Of a stretch of 9,349 nt of DNA, positions 1 to 5,839 are shown one piece after another. The notes beneath the pieces were generated by a model. The model saw only the letters and a list, made by a program, of their open reading frames with translations. It was not told where the DNA came from and did no database searches. Position 1 is the stretch's first letter. Each line of letters begins with the position of its first letter. The position numbers and the translations under genes are program-made. This stretch comes from Methylomarinum sp. (GTDB lineage Bacteria; Pseudomonadota; Gammaproteobacteria; Methylococcales; Methylomonadaceae), in contig WTAG01000094.1 of assembly GCA_013139755.1 (NCBI GenBank), positions 1-9,349 of the forward strand, in the 5' to 3' direction.

Positions 1-96
1 TATCTGGCTTTTTACAATGGTCAGCGAACACACTCTATATTGGGGTATAAATCGCCCTTAGAGTTTGAGAGTGAATTCCAGAGAAAAATAGCCTAA
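1..96 (+). CDS. IS3-family transposase (OrfB), C-terminal fragment
   Basis: The reading frame is open from base 1 to a TAA at 94-96, giving 31 residues. They contain FYNGQRTHSILGYKSPLEFE, which matches the C-terminal signature of IS3-family OrfB integrases (FYN-x-x-R-x-H-S-x-L-G-Y-x-S-P-x-x-FE). This lies just after the last catalytic glutamate of the DDE/RNase H-like integrase core, so none of the catalytic residues is in the window. The protein would cut and join IS ends during transposition. Whether the copy is intact cannot be judged here, though the visible tail shows no damage. Confidence 0.88.
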   Translation, partial: YLAFYNGQRTHSILGYKSPLEFESEFQRKIA

Positions 97-100
97 GAAT

Positions 101-126
101 GTGTCCTGTTTTACTTGACCATTACA
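101..126 (+). repeat. IS3-family right terminal inverted repeat
   Basis: Read on the reverse strand, the segment begins TGTAATGGTCAAGTAAAACA and continues to GGACAC. It resembles the IS911-type IS3 terminus (TGAAGTGGTCAACAAAACTG...) nearly base for base. It starts with the TG dinucleotide expected of the family and lies 5 bases after the transposase stop codon. This is the binding and cleavage site of the transposase, and it sets the element boundary at 126/127. Confidence 0.75.
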
Positions 127-307
127 AGTTGAGTGGATACCTTTAATATATGATGTTAAATGTGCAGAATTAACTTGTGGACGCATCAATAAATTGTGGA
201 AAGACCAATTAAGGCTGGAAAATAGCTTTTCATGTTCTAGTTGTGGACGAGAGAATCAGTTAGTTCTAGGTGTTAAAGTAAAAAACCAACAAAAAAGCGA
301 TTTTTAG
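127..307 (+). pseudogene. Zinc-ribbon protein remnant, 5' part lost at the IS boundary
   Basis: Immediately outside the IS repeat a reading frame runs in one frame to a TAG at 305-307. It has no start codon near its left edge. The frame is open only because it begins at the insertion point, and the next in-frame stop upstream is inside the IS repeat. The roughly 59 residues carry four cysteines spaced C-x4-C-x18-C-x2-C (KCAELTCG ... FSCSSCGREN), a pattern typical of a structural zinc ribbon, and end in a basic tail. I infer a small zinc-ribbon protein, or the zinc-ribbon C-terminus of a larger one, disrupted by the IS. The family is not recognised, and partner or function cannot be given. Uninterrupted homologues would confirm it. 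Confidence 0.5.
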
Positions 308-508
308 GACCGAATAAAAAAGACATTATTATTTCATTACTCATCCCAACGTACTGAATCTAGTCCCGTCAAACTGCGATTTATCGTGTTATATGGTTTC
401 ATTTATCTTGTTAGTGATCAATCAGCCTAGCCTAAACACCAGATTTGACTATAACTCCTGATTACGGAATGCAATTAAAAGTCGCATGATTTTTTGTCCG
501 TAAAAGTG
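308..508. other. Intergenic stretch with no gene seen
   Basis: About 200 AT-rich bases between the broken zinc-ribbon frame and the promoter at 509. All frames are closed by frequent stops. No RNA gene, terminator-like hairpin with a T-run, or repeat stood out on reading either strand. Confidence 0.5.
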
Positions 509-537
509 TTGACACATCAGTTAATCAAAACTTTATT
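509..537 (+). promoter_or_regulatory. Sigma70-type promoter for the secreted acidic protein
   Basis: A consensus -35 box TTGACA (509-514) is followed after exactly 17 bases by TTTATT (532-537), a passable -10 box. Transcription would begin near 544, leaving a leader of about 90 bases before the ATG at 634. The perfect -35 and ideal spacing make this the best promoter in the window. No operator dyad was seen over it. Confidence 0.55.
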
Positions 538-633
538 TTATGTGATTTTGCTAACGTTTTAAGTAAGGAGCACTTGCCGCTGGCTGACATTACCCCTACT
601 ATGCTTATGAACCGTTTAAATTTGAGGAAAAAA

Positions 634-1146
634 ATGAAAAATAATACGATTAAAATTATTTCTAGTGTGTTTCTTGGCACAATGATCTCTAGCTCTGCAA
701 TAGCTGGCGTAAATAGTCGCACAGTGGATGGCATAACCTATATAGCGGATAGCAGCGTTATTTTTCCCGATGATACAGTCAACCTTGAAGAACTCTGCCC
801 TAAGCTCGATACTGAAGGCGTTGAAGTAGGCGATGCAGTGCCTATTGACGCTGAGGGTACAGTGATGGACATTACCGCTTGCTTGGAACCCGTTTCAGCT
901 GATAAGAGTTGTGATGCAGAAGTTAGTCTGGGAAAAGGAAGTCTTACTATTCCTTGCCTAAAGGTACAAGTTAATGATGATGACGAGTCTTCCCTAGCTT
1001 GTGAAGTTCATATGGGGCAAAGAGGCAATTCAATGAACTGGAAAGTCGAGTTTGTTGATTGCGAACCAGAGACTCAAAGCGAAGACCTTACAGATGATGA
1101 TACCGAGGACGACAACAGCGATGAGAATGATGATAGCGAGAACTAA
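634..1146 (+). CDS. Secreted six-cysteine protein with acidic C-terminal tail, unknown function
   Basis: A 170-residue protein carrying a Sec signal peptide: basic start (MKNNTIK), hydrophobic core (IISSVFLGTMI), and an A-I-A cleavage site after residue 24. The mature chain would be periplasmic or released. It has six cysteines (about 55, 83, 93, 108, 123, 143), which suggests up to three disulfides. It ends in some 25 residues that are almost all Asp, Glu, Ser, Asn or Thr, a plausible cation-binding or solubilising tail. The ATG at 634 is chosen because GAGG at 624-627 sits 6 bases ahead and the signal peptide starts there. The frame stays open upstream to a TTG at 574 with AAGGAG only 3 bases ahead, which would add 20 residues. 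It has its own promoter (509-537). I do not recognise the family, and no enzyme motif is visible. Confidence 0.7.
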   Translation: MKNNTIKIISSVFLGTMISSSAIAGVNSRTVDGITYIADSSVIFPDDTVNLEELCPKLDTEGVEVGDAVPIDAEGTVMDITACLEPVSADKSCDAEVSLGKGSLTIPCLKVQVNDDDESSLACEVHMGQRGNSMNWKVEFVDCEPETQSEDLTDDDTEDDNSDENDDSEN

Positions 1147-1175
1147 TCAGACAATACTTTAAAACCTACAGTATC

Positions 1176-1209
1176 TATCTGTCTGGCACTTACCTGTTCT
1201 GGACAGATA
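1176..1209 (+). terminator. Hairpin after the secreted protein gene, possible terminator
   Basis: TATCTGTC (1176-1183) pairs perfectly with GACAGATA (1202-1209) across an 18-base loop, 30 bases after the stop codon. The position suits a transcription end. However, the stem is only 8 bp, the loop is long, and only a short T-run (CCTTTT) follows, so it would be a weak intrinsic terminator. A protein-binding dyad is an alternative. Confidence 0.3.
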
Positions 1210-1309
1210 CATCCTTTTACAACCTCACAATATACCCTAATTTTCAACACCGCTAGCGTGGTTTAGCTAATTGGGATAAATTTAACGCCCTAACGCTCAC
1301 TGATACTGA

Positions 1310-1396
1310 GAAATTGAGCGGGAGGTTTTATTAAGTGCACTTCCTCGCTCGTATTTCATATCTTTTTCTGGCGCGCCATCCTACCTCATGAAATAC
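1310..1396. repeat. Two overlapping, mutually exclusive inverted repeats
   Basis: Dyad A is imperfect: GAAAT-t-GAGCG-gg-AGG (1310-1325) pairs with CCT-CGCTC-gt-ATTTC (1343-1357), 13 paired bases with small bulges. Dyad B is a perfect 9-bp pair, GTATTTCAT (1351-1359) with ATGAAATAC (1388-1396), and its loop contains the palindrome GGCGCGCC (1370-1377). The middle arm (1351-1357) is shared, so only one fold can form at a time. It could be a switching RNA leader, a small palindromic repeat or MITE, or a mobile-element end. No integrase-type core site accompanies it. Confidence 0.4.
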
Positions 1397-1505
1397 TTGG
1401 GTCTCCTGCCGCTTACTGCGGACTAAAAATCATCACGTCGCTAAGCTCCGTTTCCATGATTTTCAGCGTATGACTTTTTAACCAAGTAAAAAATAATTTG
1501 AATTT

Positions 1506-1521
1506 TGACCCATATGGGTCA
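1506..1521. promoter_or_regulatory. Perfect 16-bp palindrome, candidate operator
   Basis: TGACCCATATGGGTCA is a perfect, gapless palindrome, the form expected of a binding site for a homodimeric repressor or activator. It lies about 430 bases ahead of the 1949 gene, far for a classical operator of that gene, and no regulator gene is visible in the window. What binds it is unknown. Confidence 0.35.
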
Positions 1522-1527
1522 TGCGAT

Positions 1528-1557
1528 TTTTTTTCAGATGGTGTAGTCTGAAAAAAA
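1528..1557. repeat. 11-bp perfect AT-rich inverted repeat
   Basis: Seven T plus CAGA (1528-1538) pair perfectly with TCTG plus seven A (1547-1557) around an 8-base loop (TGGTGTAG). The T-run precedes and the A-run follows the stem, so neither strand has the stem-then-U-tract order of an intrinsic terminator. It lies 6 bases after the 16-bp palindrome, suggesting the two belong to one repeat or regulatory unit. Confidence 0.4.
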
Positions 1558-1936
1558 TACAAATTTCTTGGAGATAAGGCAAACGATAGTGGCTTTTTAC
1601 AGCCAAAAACAGGCATTAACGCAAACATTTCTCAATCGAGACTGACCCTTTTAATCTCTTTTGATCTTGATAAAATTAATATACAACTGCTCAAATCATT
1701 GTTTCTTAAGAGCGATCCTTTTCATTGAATACAGAAAAATATCTAATTATCATTATAATTCAATTACTTAACTAATTACTGGTAGCATAATGACTGACCG
1801 CCCCTTATTCCTGTGGTCCGATGCCCTGAGTTATTGGAGGATGTATTCCTAGCTCCCAAACACAATATGTAAGCAACAACGCTAAGAATCAGCGCCAGCA
1901 CAGCCACCGCTTGCAACGCTATATATGAAATAACAC

Positions 1937-1940
1937 GAGG
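1937..1940 (+). promoter_or_regulatory. Ribosome binding site of the 1253-aa gene
   Basis: GAGG within CGAGGAAAG lies 8 bases ahead of the ATG at 1949. It fixes that start, which also begins directly with the conserved-looking beta domain. Confidence 0.6.
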
Positions 1941-1948
1941 AAAGTGAA

Positions 1949-4900
1949 ATGGCCACAACGGATATACGCAGTAACCAAATCAGCGGGATTGTTTTGCACA
2001 AGGAAACCAAGAGGCCATTGAAGGATCTTCTGGTCGTGGCATTCGATCTGGACCCAGATGGACTCAATCCTGACCGAGATGCAATTCGCGTCAACACTGA
2101 TCCTCAAAGCTTGCTTAATGATCCTGCTACGTTCAAGGTGACAGAACGAGAACAGTTACCGAACGGCGTACCAGGTGATCGGTTGGGTTCCGTGCTTACC
2201 GATGAAGACGGGCAATTCCAAATAAAATATGATGACGACGCTTTCCGAATTAGAAGAAAGAAGGTCAGAACGAGGGGCGAGATACCAGAACAAAGGCCCG
2301 ATCTCTTTTTAGTTGTTCTTGTGGCAGAAGAATCTGGCCAGAGTGAGTTTGACAATGTTCTCTTTCGATCTAACTGGGCGCGAATTAACGCAGGTCGTAT
2401 AGAAAATTACTTAATAGAGATATCATCAGAAGGCCTAAAAGCAAAAGGTATTCCGATACCGAAGGCCAGCACCGCGTCAGAAAGCGTTGATGCTAAAATC
2501 GCAATGGTACGAAAAGAAAGAGAGAATGAGCGTGATTTTCGATTGAAAATGACTGAGGTGCATAAAGATTTCGACCTGAAAGATCAAGCCGAGAAGGAGG
2601 ACGTAAGAGATCTAGTGAAAAAGGCCCTCATCCGAGACATAGGGGATTTTAACGCCAACAGCAAATTTGTTCGTTTCGTTCAAGATGGCGAAACAATCGA
2701 GGCTGCCCAACGCGATGTTTACAAAATTGGAGCCAATCAGTTCAACAAAGTCATCAAAAGTCAAGATCCCCAAGCGACTCAGCCAGGTGAAGGCATTAAG
2801 ATCAGTCTGTATCTCACGGATGAGGAGAAGGAGGATCTGAATCTAGAAGCAACACGATTTACCCATGATGATGACAAAGACTATTTCAGACTCGATGATG
2901 AAGCAGCTATTCGTGCGCTCTTATTCAAAAAAGAAGATGACGACGGAATTAACTCAGTACTTTTTTCAGAAAACCCGATAAGTAAATATTGCCTCGAAAA
3001 ATCTAAAGAAGCAAAATGCGCTAAGGATTTTTTGGCAGATCCACCACTAGTGCCCCCTCAACCAGCGGAAGGCGTTCCGCCGCCGCCCACAACAACCCAA
3101 ACCGCCGACATTCCTGAGTTAATTAACAAGGTACTGTTCAGCAAAGGCAGCACCATCTTTGACGACGACGAAGATCAATTGAAGCGACCGGACGCAGCCA
3201 GTGTTCAGGCAAGCGTGGATTCATTTGCATTGCAGAAAGGCCCCGCTGACGCGACAGCGTTCTACGACTTTAATAGTTTGCAGATCGCGTTCAGTCACGT
3301 CTGGAAACAATTGGTTGATCAGACAGTCGTAAATCTGGGTGAGGAAGCTCACTTCGGACTAAAGAATGCAGGCAAGAAAAGTTATCTTGATTCGGTGATG
3401 CAGGGCGCTGTAATGGATAAAGCGCTTCTTAATCAAGTGGTTTACTACGCGATTTGGCAACAAGACCCTATACCTGCCTCTGTAGTAAAGAATTTCGATG
3501 TTCACGTCTTGGAGTATGAAGCGCTCACGGAAAACCAGAAGAATGAGCTGAAAAAGATTGCAGAGGAGATAAACGAACTTAAAGAGAGTGAACGTCGTGT
3601 AACAAGCTCTAGCTCGTCTGGTTCTGGCATTAAAATTTCAACAACTGTGACCTACGTGGGCCACTCGGATAAAATCGAGTCGCTGTATGATCAGGGCGAA
3701 ATGATTCTGGAGAACATACGAATAAATAAACCGAACAGTACAAATAGTATTCTTAAAGAGTTGCAGGATAGACTGCAGTCGAAGTACGAATACACTGTTT
3801 TCGCTGCGGACAAGGACTATCACAGTGTGAATTTTGGGTTAATGAATACGTTTCGTCAAAAGTGGGAGCCAATATCCTACCAAGCAGGTAAGTTGGCGAA
3901 GACCATACCAATGGCTCCAAAGGAAGAACGAAAATACTCGGTTAAAATGACCCGAAAACTGAAAACATCAGAAAAGCAGGCACAGAAGTTCAACTCAGAA
4001 ATCGATAATGAGTTCAACCTGACAAGCAGGGCAGAGTCTGAGATCGTAAGTAAGGCACAGAAAAAATCGGATTTCGAATTCAACATCAATGCCAAATACG
4101 GACAATCATCGTCGAAGTTGGGTCTTGGAAAAGATGCCAGCAAAGATAGCTCAGAAGCAAAAAAGTCCTTCCGCGAATCCGTAATCAAGTCTGCACAAGA
4201 ATTCAAGGACGAGTGGTCGCTCACTGTTGAGTCTGAGGAGTCATTTGATTCAGAGCTGACGGAGTCCGGAACCATTACTAATCCAAATGACGAATTGTCG
4301 GTCACTTATTTATTTTACCAGTTGCAACGTCGATATAGGGTTTCCGAGCAACTTTACCGGACAATGCCTGTTGTGCTGGTCGCATTGGACGTTCCGTCAC
4401 CTGACGAAATCACAGAGGGGTGGGTGATTGCGAATGATTGGATAATCAACAGAGCGCTATTAGACGATAGCTTTCGAGATGCATTGGAGCTCCTTGCAAA
4501 AGAGAGCATCGGAGATGATTTTGCGCTGAGAGAGCTAAGAAAAAATATGCGAGAACAGCGGCGGCTCGTTAGATCTCTAGAAAAGGAGTTCGCAAAACTG
4601 GAGCGAGACGTTGCAAACAAATATTCAACGTTACAAGAATCGGTCGATGAACGGATAGACGAAGAACATGATAAGCGATTCTACAAGCGAACGCTGATTC
4701 ACCGGCTATTTGGAGGAGGATCAGACCCAGCAGAAAAACCCGATCCGGAGATGGCAAAAGCTCTGGAACAGGCCGCAGCCGATGATCATCAGTATGCCGT
4801 TGAGCAGTCAAAACAACTGTCGATGGCCGTTCAGCGGGAATCGAATGCGATGCGCTCTATTACCAGAGACTACAACAAAACCATGAAACAGCATTTGAAC

Positions 4901-5710
4901 GCTCTCTTAGCAGTCAAGCGTTTACTAACGCATATAAGGGAAAACATTCTTTATTACATGCAAGCCATTTGGAGCATGGAGCCACCTGATCAGCGGTTTA
5001 TGCGATTATACAAAGTCAAGGTCCCCTCATTTGAAGTTGAAAGAACCTGCACTATTGCCGCTGACGAAACCGATGATATTTTCAGCCATTTTCGAAAAGA
5101 TGGTAAGAAAAAATACGACGCATGGATTCAGGGTACGGTTAAAGAACAAAACGGGGCTCCGGATATTGAATACAAATCTTTGGTTGAGGTTGCGGACTTA
5201 GATACGGTACTCGGGTACAAGGGCAACTACATCATGTTCCCAATGATAAAACACAATGCTTTGACTGAACTTATGGCAGCGCCCTACGTAGATGAAGCAT
5301 TCGGTGCAATGGATCCTGATCAGTTGAGCAACGTCAATCTGGAAGAGCTTTCGCGATACATCTGCTGTCTGCACGAAGAAGACCCTGAGCAGTTTGAAAC
5401 ACTGAAGCCGGTTCTGAACGAATGGTTGAAGCAGTTATTAGCCGATCCGCTTCGTAACGGCGATGAGATCATAGTTCCAACAGACTCTCTATTCATTGAA
5501 ATGTTGCCGTCTGATAAGTCGCTTCTGGAAGACTTCAAACTAAAACATCGTCAGATGGATGTAATGAAAGTCAGAGCTGAAGTACGACAGATGGAGCTGG
5601 AGAATGTAAGGTATGCTGCGCGATTATTGGCTGATGATTTTGAAGACCCTGAGGTCGATAAGAAAGTCGTGGTTCACGGTGGTTCAAGTGTAATTGTTGG
5701 TAATGAATAA
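1949..5710 (+). CDS. Large multidomain protein with N-terminal transthyretin-like domain, putative toxin carrier/assembly protein
   Basis: A 1253-residue protein with no signal peptide and no clear membrane segment, so cytoplasmic or exported by a dedicated machine. Residues about 10-160 look like a transthyretin/carboxypeptidase-regulatory-like beta domain: ISGIVLHKETKRPLKDLLVV, then LGSVLTDEDGQFQIKYDDDAF, then RPDLFLVVLV. Domains of this kind head Tc-toxin-like and neuraminidase-like-domain proteins. Next come an acidic stretch (285-335), a Pro/Thr linker (364-383), a helical region, a Ser/Gly run (552-560), a helical domain (650-800), a charged probable coiled coil (855-910) broken by FGGGSDP, a second long helix (935-1010), and a mixed C-terminal domain (1015-1253) with GYKGNYIMFP and VPTDSLFIEML, ending in a helix rich in Glu and Arg. 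No catalytic motif was found. The next gene follows after about 130 bases and is probably co-transcribed. A carrier, shell or delivery role is inference, and a stand-alone toxin or defence protein remains possible. Only the N-terminal domain call is moderately secure. Confidence 0.75.
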   Translation: MATTDIRSNQISGIVLHKETKRPLKDLLVVAFDLDPDGLNPDRDAIRVNTDPQSLLNDPATFKVTEREQLPNGVPGDRLGSVLTDEDGQFQIKYDDDAFRIRRKKVRTRGEIPEQRPDLFLVVLVAEESGQSEFDNVLFRSNWARINAGRIENYLIEISSEGLKAKGIPIPKASTASESVDAKIAMVRKERENERDFRLKMTEVHKDFDLKDQAEKEDVRDLVKKALIRDIGDFNANSKFVRFVQDGETIEAAQRDVYKIGANQFNKVIKSQDPQATQPGEGIKISLYLTDEEKEDLNLEATRFTHDDDKDYFRLDDEAAIRALLFKKEDDDGINSVLFSENPISKYCLEKSKEAKCAKDFLADPPLVPPQPAEGVPPPPTTTQTADIPELINKVLFSKGSTIFDDDEDQLKRPDAASVQASVDSFALQKGPADATAFYDFNSLQIAFSHVWKQLVDQTVVNLGEEAHFGLKNAGKKSYLDSVMQGAVMDKALLNQVVYYAIWQQDPIPASVVKNFDVHVLEYEALTENQKNELKKIAEEINELKESERRVTSSSSSGSGIKISTTVTYVGHSDKIESLYDQGEMILENIRINKPNSTNSILKELQDRLQSKYEYTVFAADKDYHSVNFGLMNTFRQKWEPISYQAGKLAKTIPMAPKEERKYSVKMTRKLKTSEKQAQKFNSEIDNEFNLTSRAESEIVSKAQKKSDFEFNINAKYGQSSSKLGLGKDASKDSSEAKKSFRESVIKSAQEFKDEWSLTVESEESFDSELTESGTITNPNDELSVTYLFYQLQRRYRVSEQLYRTMPVVLVALDVPSPDEITEGWVIANDWIINRALLDDSFRDALELLAKESIGDDFALRELRKNMREQRRLVRSLEKEFAKLERDVANKYSTLQESVDERIDEEHDKRFYKRTLIHRLFGGGSDPAEKPDPEMAKALEQAAADDHQYAVEQSKQLSMAVQRESNAMRSITRDYNKTMKQHLNALLAVKRLLTHIRENILYYMQAIWSMEPPDQRFMRLYKVKVPSFEVERTCTIAADETDDIFSHFRKDGKKKYDAWIQGTVKEQNGAPDIEYKSLVEVADLDTVLGYKGNYIMFPMIKHNALTELMAAPYVDEAFGAMDPDQLSNVNLEELSRYICCLHEEDPEQFETLKPVLNEWLKQLLADPLRNGDEIIVPTDSLFIEMLPSDKSLLEDFKLKHRQMDVMKVRAEVRQMELENVRYAARLLADDFEDPEVDKKVVVHGGSSVIVGNE

Positions 5711-5770
5711 AAGGGCTCGAAGCTATGACGCATGCCGTGGTTGCCTCTTGTGTCAGAATTTGGCAAGAAT

Positions 5771-5788
5771 ATAGGTCGTCTGACCTAT
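5771..5788. repeat. Intergenic hairpin between the two large genes
   Basis: ATAGGTC (5771-5777) pairs perfectly with GACCTAT (5782-5788) around a 4-base loop (GTCT). No T-run follows, so it is not a standard terminator. In the 126-129-base gap of a likely two-gene transcript it could set an mRNA processing or stability boundary, or be an operator for an internal promoter. Confidence 0.35.
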
Positions 5789-5827
5789 TCCAGCAATATC
5801 AGTCTCACTTAACATTCCATAAACTTT

Positions 5828-5832
5828 AGGAG
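5828..5832 (+). promoter_or_regulatory. Ribosome binding site deciding the start of the 963-aa gene
   Basis: AGGAG sits 7 bases ahead of a GTG (5840) and only 4 bases ahead of an in-frame TTG (5837). The spacing and the stronger codon favour GTG. The next ATG (5885) has no comparable site. Confidence 0.6.
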
Positions 5833-5839
5833 AGTATTG

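Larger units (their letters stand above)
1..126 (+). mobile_element. IS3-family insertion sequence, right end (partial)
   Basis: The last 126 bases of an insertion sequence, cut by the window start. It holds the transposase C-terminus (1-96) and the terminal inverted repeat (101-126). The inner-to-outer order of stop codon, short spacer, then repeat ending in CA is the usual IS3-family right end. The left end and the rest of the transposase lie upstream. Bases 127-129 (AGT) would be one copy of a 3-bp target duplication, but the other copy is out of view. The element sits directly against a broken reading frame (127-307), so it probably inserted into that gene. Confidence 0.85.
1147..1948. 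other. Long non-coding stretch rich in inverted repeats
   Basis: About 800 bases with no convincing gene on either strand. Several dyads cluster in it and are listed separately (1176-1209, 1310-1396, 1506-1521, 1528-1557). The part near 1725-1780 is very AT-rich and contains a perfect TATAAT at 1754-1759 without a good -35 partner, so a promoter for the 1949 gene may lie there but is weakly supported. A short + strand frame (1790-1852) and − strand frames at 1413-1628 and 1776-1958 are open but lack good ribosome sites. The latter encodes a hydrophobic stretch and may be a decayed gene. The stretch could be upstream regulatory sequence plus relics of repeats or lost genes. Confidence 0.5.

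Noticed and set aside
574..633. Upstream TTG start for the secreted protein
   Set aside because: The Shine-Dalgarno-like AAGGAG is only 3 bases from the TTG, and the extension would place 20 extra residues before a well-formed signal peptide. The ATG at 634 has better spacing.
1284..1400. Possible integron attC site (CCCTAAC followed by bulged dyads)
   Set aside because: No complementary GTTAGGG-type core is found downstream at the right distance, and no integrase or cassette array is visible.
1528..1557. Bidirectional intrinsic terminator
   Set aside because: On both strands the T-run forms the left arm of the stem and the A-run the right arm, so no U-tract follows the hairpin.
1413..1628. 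Reverse-strand 71-codon frame, whose end (METELSDVMIFSPQ) faintly recalls the start of dTDP-4-dehydrorhamnose 3,5-epimerase
   Set aside because: The resemblance is about 14 residues and stops just before the family's diagnostic region. The frame covers the palindrome cluster and has only a weak ribosome site. More likely a repeat translated by chance.
3877..4305. 142-codon reverse-strand frame inside the 1253-aa gene
   Set aside because: Serine-rich mirror translation of a charged coding region. The + strand frame is continuous, has a ribosome site and shows domain features.
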